Source: Bradyrhizobium sp. SK17
GTDB lineage: Bacteria; Pseudomonadota; Alphaproteobacteria; Rhizobiales; Xanthobacteraceae
Assembly (NCBI RefSeq): GCF_002831585.1
Contig: NZ_CP025113.1
Coordinates: 2,929,001-2,993,000, forward strand
Direction: 5' to 3'
DNA: 64,000 bases
The notes beneath the pieces were generated by a model. That model had not been told where the DNA came from. It saw only the letters and a list, made by a program, of their open reading frames with translations, and made no database searches. This document shows positions 35,388-45,743 of the stretch, piece after piece; the first letter of the stretch is position 1, and every line of letters begins with the position of its first letter. The position numbers were made by a program, and so were the translations under genes.

Positions 35388-36200
35388 ATGGCAGGCAGTC
35401 TCGGAAATTCCAAACGCCTTGGCGACGATTACCTTTCCCTGCATGGCAAGGTGATCCAGGAGTTGCGCCAGGCGATCCTGAGCCGGCGGCTCAAGCCTGG
35501 CGAGCGGCTGGTGGAAGGCCGGCTTGCCGAAGAGCTCGGGGTCTCCCGCAATCCGGTGCGCGAGGCGATCCGGGTGCTGGAGTCGGAGGGGCTGGTCGAG
35601 GTGACCGCACGCCGCGGCGCCTCGGTCATCACGATGAGCGATGAGGAGGCCCGCGAGACCATCGAGGTCCGCGCCCTGCTCGAGGGGCAGAATGCACGTC
35701 TTGCGGCGCGTCGCCGCGAAGAGAGCATCATCAAGCGGATTGCCGCGGTGCTGAAGCAGGGCAACGAAGCGGTTGCGGCCCGGCACTACGATCTATTGTC
35801 CGACCTCAACCAGCAGTTCCACCACGAGCTGGCCGCGGCCGGCCGCAATCGCGTGCTGGCCGATCTGCTGAAGCGGTTGCGCGAACGCACTGCGATGCTG
35901 TTCTCGCCGACCGATCCGGTGCGCCAGGCCCGCACCTGGGACGAGCACGCCGCGATCCTGCGTGCGATCATCGCCGGCGACGAGCGCGCCGCGGCCACGC
36001 TTGCCGCGGAGCATGTGATGCGCGCCGGTGCGGATTTTCTCTCCAGCCTGCATGTGCCCGACGAGGACGCTTCGCTGGAGGCGGTGTCGGCGAAATACGG
36101 CGCGCCGCCCGCCGCCGGCGCGGACCGGGCCACTCCGGCCAAGCCGGCACGCCGAAGCCAGCAACGCGCCGGCTCGCGTCGAACAAAGGCCGGCAGCTGA
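35388..36200 (+). CDS. GntR-family (FCD) regulator of the HDO locus
   Basis: 270 residues. DNA-binding domain: VIQELRQAILSRRLKPGERL, then AEELGVSRNPVREAIRVLES and VEVTARRGASVITM. FCD effector domain from about residue 85, with metal-ligand-type positions in DLNQQFHHELAAAG and WDEHAAILRAI. A basic C-terminal tail (PAKPARRSQQRAGSRRTKAG) is unusual. ATG 35388 is chosen; ATG 35361 in frame is an alternative. It is 131 nt after the second ferredoxin and is probably part of the same transcript. Likely binds the ACAGTATACA sites of both divergent promoters. Confidence 0.85.
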   Translation: MAGSLGNSKRLGDDYLSLHGKVIQELRQAILSRRLKPGERLVEGRLAEELGVSRNPVREAIRVLESEGLVEVTARRGASVITMSDEEARETIEVRALLEGQNARLAARRREESIIKRIAAVLKQGNEAVAARHYDLLSDLNQQFHHELAAAGRNRVLADLLKRLRERTAMLFSPTDPVRQARTWDEHAAILRAIIAGDERAAATLAAEHVMRAGADFLSSLHVPDEDASLEAVSAKYGAPPAAGADRATPAKPARRSQQRAGSRRTKAGS

Positions 36201-36377
36201 CGCGACCGTCGCGTTGCTGCGTTCGCGGCTGCCGGTCCGACAATCGAAGGTCCGGTGGTACCGTTCGGGAACGTCAGCTATCTTTCTTGACCGCATCTGC
36301 CACGCTCGCTACGTCTTTTCCCAATGCTTGGCAGGGGCGCAACTCTGCCGGCCGCGCCGATTGGCCGGGGGAAACCA

Positions 36378-38006
36378 ATGAACAACAATCATGGCGCGTC
36401 GCCGAACGACGTCGCCGAGTTCGACTATGTCATCGTCGGCGCCGGCTCGGCCGGTTGCGTGCTCGCCAACCGCCTGAGCGCCGACGGCAAGCACTCGGTG
36501 CTGCTGCTCGAGGCCGGGCCGAAGGACACCAATATCTGGATCCACGTCCCGCTCGGCTACGGCAAGCTGTTCAAGGAAAAATCCGTCAACTGGATGTACC
36601 AGACCGAGCCTGAGCCCGGGCTGAACGGACGGCAGGTGTTCCAGCCGCGCGGCAAGGTGCTCGGCGGCTCCAGCTCGATCAACGGACTGCTCTATGTGCG
36701 CGGCCAGCACGAGGACTACGATCGCTGGCGCCAGCGCGGCAATGCCGGCTGGGGCTATGACGACGTGTTGCCCTATTTCCGCAAGGCGGAGGATCAGCAG
36801 CGCGGCGGCAACAAATATCACGGCGCCGGCGGCCCGCTGCCGGTGTCGGACTGGCGGCATCACGATCCGCTGTCGGAAGCCTTCGTGCATGCCGCGGCCG
36901 AGGTCGGCATTCCGACCAATCCGGATTTCAACGGCGCGACCCAGGAGGGTGCGGGCTTCTTCCAGACCACGACGCGGCGCGGCCGGCGTGCCTCGACGGC
37001 GCGGTCCTATCTGCGGCCGGCGCTGACCCGCGGCAATCTGCATGTCGAAACCTCGGCGCTGGCGCAGCGCATCCTGTTCGACGGCAAGCGCGCGAGCGGC
37101 GTTGCCTACAGGCAGAACGGGCAGTTGCGCACCGCCAAGGCGCGCAAGGAGGTGCTGGTGTCGAGCGGCGCGTATAATTCGCCGCAATTGCTCCAGCTCT
37201 CCGGCGTCGGCCCGGCCGACCTGCTGAAGCAGCACGGCATCGACATCGTGCTCGATGCGCAAGGCGTCGGCAACGATTTGCAGGATCACATGCAGGTGCG
37301 CATCGTCACGCGCTGCGCGCAGAACGTGACGCTGAACGATGTCGTCAACAATCCGGTGCGCCGCGTCATGGCCGGGCTGCGCTACGCGGCGCTGCGCAAG
37401 GGGCCATTGACCATCGCGGCCGGCACGTCGGGTGCGTTCTTCAAGACCAGCCCGCGGCTGGCGTCACCCGACATCCAGATCCATTTCCTGCCGTTCTCGA
37501 CCGACAAGATGGGCGAGAAGCTGCATCCGTTCTCGGGCTTCACCGCCTCGGTCTGCCAGCTGCGCCCGGAGAGCCGCGGCTCGCTGAAGATCAGGAGCGC
37601 GGATCCGAGCGTGCCGCCGGAAATCCGCATCAACTATCTCGCGACCGAAACCGATCGCCGCGCCTTCATCGACGGCATCCGCATCCTGCGCAAGATCCTG
37701 GCGGCGCCGGCGCTGAAGTCCTATTCGGTCGGAGAGGTCGATCCCGGCGCCAAGGTGGTCAGCGACGACGACCTGCTGGATTTCTGCCGCCGCACCGGCA
37801 GCACGGTCTATCATCCGACCTCGACCTGCCGGATGGGCAACGATCCGCTCGCGGTCGTCGACAACAGGCTCAAGGTGCGTGGTGTCGACGGATTGCGCGT
37901 GGTCGATGCGTCCGTGATGCCGGACCTGATGTCGGGCAATACCAACGCGCCGACGATCATGATCGCGGAAAAGGCCTCGGACATGATCCTGGAGGATGCG
38001 CGGTAG
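36378..38006 (+). CDS. GMC-family FAD oxidoreductase (choline/alcohol dehydrogenase-like)
   Basis: 542 residues. FAD motif DYVIVGAGSAGCVLANRLS, GMC signature 1 region GGSSSINGLLYVRGQHEDYD, signature 2 around SSGAYNSPQLLQLSGVGP, and catalytic His in TVYHPTSTCRMG with the C-terminal VVDASVMPDLMSGNTNAPTI. Resembles BetA and related alcohol dehydrogenases; no signal peptide. GGGGG precedes ATG 36378. It lies 177 nt after the GntR gene on the same strand. It could make the aldehyde used by the divergent dehydrogenase, but membership in the HDO locus is only inferred from proximity. Confidence 0.9.
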   Translation: MNNNHGASPNDVAEFDYVIVGAGSAGCVLANRLSADGKHSVLLLEAGPKDTNIWIHVPLGYGKLFKEKSVNWMYQTEPEPGLNGRQVFQPRGKVLGGSSSINGLLYVRGQHEDYDRWRQRGNAGWGYDDVLPYFRKAEDQQRGGNKYHGAGGPLPVSDWRHHDPLSEAFVHAAAEVGIPTNPDFNGATQEGAGFFQTTTRRGRRASTARSYLRPALTRGNLHVETSALAQRILFDGKRASGVAYRQNGQLRTAKARKEVLVSSGAYNSPQLLQLSGVGPADLLKQHGIDIVLDAQGVGNDLQDHMQVRIVTRCAQNVTLNDVVNNPVRRVMAGLRYAALRKGPLTIAAGTSGAFFKTSPRLASPDIQIHFLPFSTDKMGEKLHPFSGFTASVCQLRPESRGSLKIRSADPSVPPEIRINYLATETDRRAFIDGIRILRKILAAPALKSYSVGEVDPGAKVVSDDDLLDFCRRTGSTVYHPTSTCRMGNDPLAVVDNRLKVRGVDGLRVVDASVMPDLMSGNTNAPTIMIAEKASDMILEDAR

Positions 38007-38172
38007 TCTGGTCGGCGAAGCGGTGGTCCGACGGGCCGCCGCCGGCTTCGTCTTCCGTCACACCGGGATCGAGGAGCAATTGCCGAGCGCCTTGTGGCTT
38101 CGGATGTGCTGCGGCATCACCAGCTCGCTGGGCTGCCGTGGAATCGATCAATCAGGCGGGCAACCGTGAACG

Positions 38173-39003
38173 TCAGCGCGCATCGCTGCGGAGCTTGGCT
38201 TGCTCGGCGTTCAACAGATGGGCGTTGAGCTTGGTCAGATAGCGGTGCATCGTCTCACACGCGCCCTTGGTGTCCTTCGCTTTGATCTGCTCGATCAGCT
38301 TCAGGCGTGAGGCGATCACGGGGTCATGGGCCGGCGGTCCGGCAATCAGGACAAAGTGGCGGATCACGGATGCCATCGCTTCCAGAATCGCCGACATGAC
38401 CTGGTTTCCGGTCGAGTTTGCGAGCAAGGTGCTGAACTCCACCGCCTTCAGCGTACGTTCCTCATAGCGTCCCTGCCGGGTCAACTCGATCGTTTCGGTC
38501 ACGTTCCTGCTCAACTCCTCGATGTCCGCGCCACTGGCGCGCTCGCATGCTGCGCGTACCACTGCGTCCATCACCAGCAACCGAGCCTCCAGCAGCGTGG
38601 CGAGGGAAACGTGGCCGAAGTCGAGCATATCGCGGAACGTGCGGGTGACCTGTCCGGCGCCGCTTTTGGTGATGAACGCTCCGCCCTTGCTTCCCTTTCT
38701 CAATTCGACGATGCCGGCTATCTCGAGACTTCGGATGGCTTCGCGCAGCGCGGTGCGGCTGACAGTGAGCATTTCCGAAAGCTCGCGTTCGGACGGCAAG
38801 CGGTCACCGGCCTTCAGTTCTCCGGTGACCAGCTTGTCGCGAATGGCGTCGCTGATCTCTTCGAAGATACGGCGCGTCTTGACGGGGCGAAACGGCCCGC
38901 CGGCTGCCCGTGCCCCGATGCGGTCGGCCGCTTCTGATGCCGATGGACTTGCCGCGCGCCTGCCGGCGGCGCGCTGCGTCGATCTGGATCGCTGTTGCGG
39001 CAT
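38173..39003 (-). CDS. FadR-type GntR/FCD regulator
   Basis: 276 residues with a long, Arg/Ala-rich N-terminal extension (about 40 residues). The winged helix follows: RRIFEEISDAIRDKLVTGEL, GDRLPSERELSEMLTVSRTA, LREAIRSLEIAGIVELRKGS. A helical FCD domain spans about residues 115-255. It stands 68 nt downstream of the SDR gene on the same strand. The FadR-type dyad at 39895-39911, between the SDR and ligase genes, is its likely target. Confidence 0.87.
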   Translation of the reverse strand: MPQQRSRSTQRAAGRRAASPSASEAADRIGARAAGGPFRPVKTRRIFEEISDAIRDKLVTGELKAGDRLPSERELSEMLTVSRTALREAIRSLEIAGIVELRKGSKGGAFITKSGAGQVTRTFRDMLDFGHVSLATLLEARLLVMDAVVRAACERASGADIEELSRNVTETIELTRQGRYEERTLKAVEFSTLLANSTGNQVMSAILEAMASVIRHFVLIAGPPAHDPVIASRLKLIEQIKAKDTKGACETMHRYLTKLNAHLLNAEQAKLRSDAR

Positions 39004-39071
39004 GAGTCATCCCTGATGGTAGGTCTTCTTCAGCCTCCGCCGAGTGCTTTGCAAGGGTTTCCGCCGGTTGA

Positions 39072-39839
39072 TCAGATGGAAATGTGGAAACCCCCGTTCA
39101 CCGCCAAGTGCTGGCCGGTGATGTAGGAGGCCGCGTCCGAGAGCAGGAAGCACACCGGCTGTACGACCTCTTCAGGCTGGGCCCAGCGACCCATGGGAAT
39201 GCGAGCCAGTATTCCCTCGCGAAACTTGTCGCCCCGGATTGTTTCGGTCATCGGCGTTTCGACCACGCCAAAGCAGACGGAATTGGTTCGGATGCCGAAC
39301 TTCGACCACTCCTTGGCCGATGTCATCGTCATGCCCAGCATGCCGCTTTTGGCGGCGGCATAGTTGATCTGGCCCATCGAGCCGGCACGGCCCGCGTCAG
39401 AGGAGATGTTGACGATGGAGCCGACATTGGTTTCGCCGCCCTTTGCACGCTTCAGCATGGTGCGCCCCACGGCTTGGGTCCAGAGAAACGCGCCGGTCAG
39501 ATGCACTTCGATGACGGCATTCCATTGCGCAAGCGTCATCTTCTCCGACATCGCCGGCCGGGTGATGCCGGCGTTGTTGACGAGGCCGTGGATCGCACCG
39601 AACCGCTGGACGATCTTCTCGACCGCGTCGGTTGCGAAGGCCTCATCGGTCACGCTGCCGGTGATCGTCATCAACTGGCGGTCGGACGCGTCGTAGGTCG
39701 ACAGAGTGTCGCGGTTGAGGTCGATGGCAACCGCGTTGGCGCCGAGCTCCCTTGCCAGTTTGATCGTCGCGCGACCGATGCCTTGGCCGGCGCCGGTCAC
39801 GACGACAGTCTTTCCTTCCAGAGAAACGATGTTGCGCAT
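39072..39839 (-). CDS. Short-chain dehydrogenase/reductase (FabG-like)
   Basis: 255 residues from ATG 39839 (MRNIVSLEGK). SDR landmarks: VVTGAGQGIGRATI, Asp in AVAIDLNRD indicating NAD preference, VNNAGITRPAM, catalytic Ser in NISSDAGR, YAAAKSGML, and the terminal SYITGQHLAVNGGF. Divergent from the acyl-CoA ligase gene with a shared 121-nt control region and probably co-transcribed with the GntR gene. A 3-hydroxyacyl or alcohol dehydrogenase role beside a ligase is plausible. Confidence 0.9.
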   Translation of the reverse strand: MRNIVSLEGKTVVVTGAGQGIGRATIKLARELGANAVAIDLNRDTLSTYDASDRQLMTITGSVTDEAFATDAVEKIVQRFGAIHGLVNNAGITRPAMSEKMTLAQWNAVIEVHLTGAFLWTQAVGRTMLKRAKGGETNVGSIVNISSDAGRAGSMGQINYAAAKSGMLGMTMTSAKEWSKFGIRTNSVCFGVVETPMTETIRGDKFREGILARIPMGRWAQPEEVVQPVCFLLSDAASYITGQHLAVNGGFHISI

Positions 39840-39894
39840 GGCGTGCTTCCTTCGCGTCTTGCCGGCCAATCATTGATCGATTGGACTATTGATT

Positions 39895-39911
39895 TAATGG
39901 TAAGACCATTA
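39895..39911. promoter_or_regulatory. FadR-type operator in the SDR/ligase divergent region
   Basis: TAATGGT (39895-39901), AAG, ACCATTA (39905-39911): perfect 7-bp arms with the TGGTnnnACCA core recognised by FadR-branch GntR regulators. It lies 56 nt before the SDR start and 50 nt before the ligase start, so one site could control both genes. The adjacent GntR gene supplies a fitting regulator. Confidence 0.65.
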
Positions 39912-39960
39912 TATCGAAGTCGATGTCAAGCCGGACGTAGAACCTGCTGGCGGGGGGAAG

Positions 39961-41484
39961 ATGGAAAACGACACTGCGACCGTCATTGTTGGCGAACGCG
40001 TCCGTTCGAAAGCCGAGCTTCTGGCGCGTGCACGCCGGGCGGCCTGCGGACTTGCCGGGCTCGGGGTGCGCGAAAATGACGCCGTCGCCCTGTTGCTGCG
40101 AAACGACTTTGCCTTCCTCGAAGCTACCCATGCAGCGAATATCATCGGCGCCTATGCCGTACCGCTGAACTGGCACGCAAGCCCGGACGAAATCAGTTAC
40201 ATGCTGGGCGACTCGAAGCCGAAGGTGCTTGTCGTCCATTCCCATTTGCTCGATCCGGTGCGTCACGTCATTCCCGCGGGATGCGCGGTACTTGTCGTGC
40301 AGGCTCCAGACTCTCCAGACGTCAACCCGCTTGTCGCCGCGCCGCACACGGATATCGACTGGGACCGGTGGCTGGCCGCGCATGCCGAGTGGGACAAGCC
40401 GGCGCAACCCCCGAGAACGTCGTGGATCTACACGTCAGGGACCACGGGTCGCCCAAAAGGCGTTCGGCGAGCGCCGGCAACGCCCGAGCAGGCCAAGGCG
40501 ATGCGCGATCTGTTTCGGATCGTCTATGGCTGTCGCGACGGCATGCGTTCATATGTCGGCGGACCGCTCTATCACGCCTCGCCCAACGCGTTTGCACGGC
40601 AAGGCCTGGCGATGGCTGACGTCGTCGTGTTGTCGTCGCGCTTCGACCCCGAAGAGTTGCTTCGGCAGATCGATCGCCATCGTTTGACGACACTCGTGAT
40701 GGTGCCGACATTCTTTGTGCGGCTGCTCAAGCTTCCGGAAGACGTCCGCCGCAAATACGACGTGTCTTCGCTCGAACTGGTGTTGCACACGGGTGCGCCG
40801 TGCCCGCCCGACATCAAGCGCGCCATGATCGCGTGGTGGGGGCCGGTCCTGGTCGAGACCTATGGCGGGTCCGAGACCGGCATCGCCACTGTCTGCACGT
40901 CGCACGACTGGCTTTCGCGACCCGGCACCGTGGGGCGCGTCGCTCCCGGCGGCACAATCAAGATATTTGACGAGAACGGTCGCGAGCAGCCGCCGGGCGT
41001 CAGCGGCGAAATCTACGCGCGTTCACCGGCCTATCCTGATTTCAACTATCACGGCCGTGACGATGATCGTCGCTCCGTCGAAATCGACGGGCTGATCACG
41101 TGCGGTGACGTCGGATACCTCGATACCGACGGCTATCTGTTCCTCAACGATCGCAAGCGGGACATGATCATCTCGGGCGGGGTGAACATCTATCCTGCCG
41201 AAATCGAAGGGGTGCTTCAGAGTTGTCCGGGCGTCCACGACTGCGCGGTCTTCGGCATTCCCGACGATGAGTTCGGTGAGCGCATCTATGCTGCCGTTCA
41301 GCGCGACGCGGGCGCAGCACTGAGCGAGGACGAGGTCAGGAATTTTGTTCGCCAGCGCCTCGCAGTGTTCAAGGTGCCGCGCGAAGTTGTTTTCCACGAC
41401 ACGCTGCCGCGCGAAGAGAGCGGAAAGATCTTCAAACGAAAGCTGCGCGAACCGTTCTGGGCCGGGCGGTCGACGCAGATCTGA
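39961..41484 (+). CDS. AMP-dependent acyl-CoA synthetase/ligase
   Basis: 507-residue ANL-superfamily enzyme that adenylates a carboxylic acid and forms its CoA thioester. P-loop SWIYTSGTTGRPKGVRR, LVETYGGSETG, the TCGDVGYLDTDGYLFLNDR hinge region with the conserved Asp, and the C-terminal ESGKIFKRKL catalytic Lys are present. The substrate pocket does not match well-known benzoate or long-chain ligases closely enough to name it. Shares an operator with the divergent SDR and is 8 nt before the binding-protein gene. Suggests CoA activation of an acid imported by the following binding protein. Confidence 0.9.
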   Translation: MENDTATVIVGERVRSKAELLARARRAACGLAGLGVRENDAVALLLRNDFAFLEATHAANIIGAYAVPLNWHASPDEISYMLGDSKPKVLVVHSHLLDPVRHVIPAGCAVLVVQAPDSPDVNPLVAAPHTDIDWDRWLAAHAEWDKPAQPPRTSWIYTSGTTGRPKGVRRAPATPEQAKAMRDLFRIVYGCRDGMRSYVGGPLYHASPNAFARQGLAMADVVVLSSRFDPEELLRQIDRHRLTTLVMVPTFFVRLLKLPEDVRRKYDVSSLELVLHTGAPCPPDIKRAMIAWWGPVLVETYGGSETGIATVCTSHDWLSRPGTVGRVAPGGTIKIFDENGREQPPGVSGEIYARSPAYPDFNYHGRDDDRRSVEIDGLITCGDVGYLDTDGYLFLNDRKRDMIISGGVNIYPAEIEGVLQSCPGVHDCAVFGIPDDEFGERIYAAVQRDAGAALSEDEVRNFVRQRLAVFKVPREVVFHDTLPREESGKIFKRKLREPFWAGRSTQI

Positions 41485-41492
41485 GAGGGACC

Positions 41493-42455
41493 ATGATCAC
41501 GCGACGGGCACTTATGAAGGGCGCAGCCGGCATTGCAGCCCTTGTTTCGACCCCTGCGCTGGCTGAGACGCCCGCCTGGCCCAGTCGGCTGATCAAGATC
41601 GTGGTGCCGCTGCCACCCGGCGGCGTGATGGACGGCTTGACGCGGGTGGTCGCCGATCGCATGGCCCAGCGGTTGGGCCAGTCCGTCATCGTGGAAAACA
41701 AGCCGGGTGCCAACGGCATGATCGCGGCAAGCGCTGTGGCGGGCGCGGAGCCGGACGGTTACACCGTTCTCTCCACGATGAGCTCGATCGTGCAGAACGT
41801 CTCGCTGCACAAATTACCGTCCTACAAGATGTCCGATCTGCTGCCATTGGCGCCTCTCGGCCGCCTGCCGATCGCGTTCATCGTGCCCAGGACCCTCGGC
41901 GTCGCGACTTTGCGGGACTTCGTCGAGAAGGCGCGCAGCAGCGCGAAACCACTGAGTTACGGAACCTACGGCCTCGGCTCGAGCGCGCATATCATCGGCG
42001 AGGTGCTGATGAAGAACACGGGCATCAAGCTCTTGCAGGTGCCCTATCGCGGCGAGGCCCCGGCACTGACCGCGATCCTTTCCGGCGAAGTGGATAGCGC
42101 CTTTGTTTCGGTCGGCGGTGCGTTGGCTCAAGACGAAAAGGCACAAACGCTAGCAATCGCTAACCCGTCGCGGATGAAGCGGTATCCGGCTATCCCGACA
42201 TTCGACGAGGCGGGATTTCCCGTGCTGGGGCTGACCGGCTTCAGCGGCTTCTTTGCCCCCGCAGCCACGCCAAAGGCCGTCGCGGCTCGATTGAGCAAGG
42301 AACTGCGGGAGATTGTCGCGCTTCCAGACGTGAATTCCAAGCTGCTCGACCTCGGGTTCGAGGAAATGAGCGACGTCACCGATTTTGCCGGATTTGTCGA
42401 CGACGAAGTCAAGCGCTGGGCGTCCGTGATCCGCGAATTCAATATCAGCATATAG
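41493..42455 (+). CDS. Tripartite tricarboxylate transporter (Bug/TctC) substrate-binding protein
   Basis: 320 residues with a Tat-like signal (TRRALMKGAAGIAALVST, cleaved near PALA-E). Bug-family segments: IVVPLPPGGVMDGLTRVVAD, VENKPGANGMIAAS and the AEPDGYTVL pocket motif; later LQVPYRGEAPALTAILSGEVD and AAPTPKAVAARLS-type region. Periplasmic binder of carboxylates, with an Asp ligand in the conserved loop. It follows the ligase closely. No TctA/TctB membrane genes are nearby, so it is an orphan that must use membrane partners elsewhere or act in sensing. Confidence 0.9.
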   Translation: MITRRALMKGAAGIAALVSTPALAETPAWPSRLIKIVVPLPPGGVMDGLTRVVADRMAQRLGQSVIVENKPGANGMIAASAVAGAEPDGYTVLSTMSSIVQNVSLHKLPSYKMSDLLPLAPLGRLPIAFIVPRTLGVATLRDFVEKARSSAKPLSYGTYGLGSSAHIIGEVLMKNTGIKLLQVPYRGEAPALTAILSGEVDSAFVSVGGALAQDEKAQTLAIANPSRMKRYPAIPTFDEAGFPVLGLTGFSGFFAPAATPKAVAARLSKELREIVALPDVNSKLLDLGFEEMSDVTDFAGFVDDEVKRWASVIREFNISI

Positions 42456-42539
42456 GACGGTAGCCGCCCGGCTCCTTTGCATGGGGTTGTTTTCGATGTT
42501 TTGGCCGCGCGCACCCGGCGGGGCGTGAAGGAGGTGGCT

Positions 42540-43917
<1,378 letters not shown>

Positions 43918-44007
43918 AATTCCGGTTGGGGCTTCGCGTCGCGATCGTTCCGCCAAAGCGAGATGAGATCAGGTCGAATCGTCAGCTCGCTTTAGCTTCT
44001 TGCTTGC

Positions 44008-44052
44008 GCATGATCTTTTCGGAAGATCGCTTCGCACTTTTCCGGATCATGC
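44008..44052. repeat. GCATGATC-type imperfect palindromic intergenic repeat
   Basis: A 45-nt element that begins GCATGATCTTTTCGGAAGAT and ends with TTTTCCGGATCATGC; the outer GCATGATC/GATCATGC arms are perfect. This is a common Rhizobiales dispersed palindrome. It lies one base past the stop of the tadG-like gene and may also act as its terminator. Confidence 0.8.
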
Positions 44053-44053
44053 T

Positions 44054-45742
44054 CTAGCTCACCAGCACCGCACCGTCGCAGCGAATGCCCATCACCGACG
44101 TGTCGACCTGGCCGATCCCGATGCCGAGCGTGGAGAGCAGATTGGACAGCACCTGATCGAGCGGGGCCGTGACACCGATCAGGATGCCCTTAACGAGATT
44201 CAGAACGCCCGAGAGGACCGTGTCCAGCAGCGTCAGCGGGACCTCGAGCAGATAGATCTTGAGATCGAGGTCACCAAGCAGGTTCCCGACCAGCGACGAC
44301 AGGAAGTTGCTCGTCGTCACCGTCTTCTTGATTCCCGCCTGGATGTCGCTGTAGCTGAAATTGACGCTGGTCGGCGTGGTGTTGCCAATGCCGACATGTG
44401 CGAGCGCTCTGATCGTGAGGAGGTTGCCGAGATCGACCAGCTTCACCGGCGGCGGATTCGGCTTGCGTGTGAAGTCGTTCATTTCGGCGACGCCGACATC
44501 GCCGATCCATGCATCGACGATCCCAGGTGTCACCCCGAGCGTGACCTGCGACGTGCTGATGTCCGGACGGCCGCAGGACACCGCGTTGAGTGTCGCGGTG
44601 GCCGATGCCACTTCGACATAGATCGGCAGCTTGATCAGCGAGACGCTGCCGGTGCCGAGAACCTTGACCAATACCAGCAGCCTGGTCTGGGCGGTGTGGA
44701 GGCTGACGCCCTGGGTCCCGAACTGCACCCAGCTCGAGCCGACCGGCCGTTCGCCGATGGTGACGTACACCGCTACTTGCGCGAGGCCAGGCAAATTGAG
44801 GTCGATGTTGGTTGCGACTTGATGGGTGCCGTTGGAGATCTGCGCGACCGCGTTGATCAGGTCGAAGATCGACACGTTGGCGCCGATCTGCGGTTTCTGC
44901 CCCACCGTGAGATTGGCAAAGGGGCCGAGATCGATCAGCTTGCCGGTCACAAGCTTGGCCGGGCTGCTGGCGACGGCCTGCGAGATCGATGACAGCGCCG
45001 TGGTCGCTGCGCTCGCGCCGTTGGTGGACTGCTGCGTCGACAAGGCGGCCGCGATGATGTCGCCGACCTTGATGTTGGCCTTCAGCAGGGTGTCATAGGT
45101 TCCCACGGTCAGATTGACCCGCGTCGCGAGCGCCTGGAGGAAATCCAGCGCGTCGATCTTGGTGCTGATCAGGGAGTTATAGTCCATCACCGAGAGCGAT
45201 ATCGAGGTGCCGAGCAGCGAGCTGAGTAGCGCATTGAGCGCACCGCCATTGACTGAAAGCAGCCTCGATCCGATCGAGAACGACGCCGCCGCCGTCGTGC
45301 TGGCGACGGCGGTTGCCTTGATGGTGAAACTGCGCTGGCCGGTCAGATACCGCGCGAAAAAGAGTGGGGTCTGGGTGTTCAGCGTGACGCGCACTGCGTT
45401 GGCGGTGCCGACAGCCGGGGTCACGAAACGGGCCTGTGGCGCAATCGCGCCGTTGGCCGTGTAGGTCCCTGTCTCGACCTTGACGACCGCGCTCGCCGGA
45501 TACTTGTTCTGCACGACGGTCGCGGTGGCGGCGTTGACCGCGTTGTTCAGGTTGGCGGCGGCGACGATGGCCGCGAGGTCGGCTGTGCTCTGCGTCTTGC
45601 GCCGGTCGGCGAAGATCGTGCCGAGATCGACCGCCAGCCCGGCGCAGCCGATCATGAGTGTCATCAGGCCGGCGGTCATCACCACGAAGCTGGCCCGGTT
45701 ATCGGTGCGGAAGTGCCGCAACAGATCGAGCAATCGCGCCAT
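44054..45742 (-). CDS. TadG-like Flp pilus assembly protein, copy A
   Basis: 562 residues. N-terminal membrane span (FVVMTAGLMTLMIGCAGLAV) followed by LGTIFADRRKTQSTADLAAI, the signature of TadG/Tad_C pseudopilin-related proteins, then a long Ala/Thr/Val-rich secreted region. Ends in MGIRCDGAVLVS. It is a close paralogue of the gene at 46949-48619: similar length, the same landmarks (LSVMDYN, SWVQFGTQGVSLHTAQTRLL, SVNFSYSDIQ) and the same C-terminus. Starts one base after the TadE-like remnant. No other tad genes are present, so this is a detached pseudopilin cluster. Confidence 0.88.
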   Translation of the reverse strand: MARLLDLLRHFRTDNRASFVVMTAGLMTLMIGCAGLAVDLGTIFADRRKTQSTADLAAIVAAANLNNAVNAATATVVQNKYPASAVVKVETGTYTANGAIAPQARFVTPAVGTANAVRVTLNTQTPLFFARYLTGQRSFTIKATAVASTTAAASFSIGSRLLSVNGGALNALLSSLLGTSISLSVMDYNSLISTKIDALDFLQALATRVNLTVGTYDTLLKANIKVGDIIAAALSTQQSTNGASAATTALSSISQAVASSPAKLVTGKLIDLGPFANLTVGQKPQIGANVSIFDLINAVAQISNGTHQVATNIDLNLPGLAQVAVYVTIGERPVGSSWVQFGTQGVSLHTAQTRLLVLVKVLGTGSVSLIKLPIYVEVASATATLNAVSCGRPDISTSQVTLGVTPGIVDAWIGDVGVAEMNDFTRKPNPPPVKLVDLGNLLTIRALAHVGIGNTTPTSVNFSYSDIQAGIKKTVTTSNFLSSLVGNLLGDLDLKIYLLEVPLTLLDTVLSGVLNLVKGILIGVTAPLDQVLSNLLSTLGIGIGQVDTSVMGIRCDGAVLVS

Positions 45743-45743
45743 C

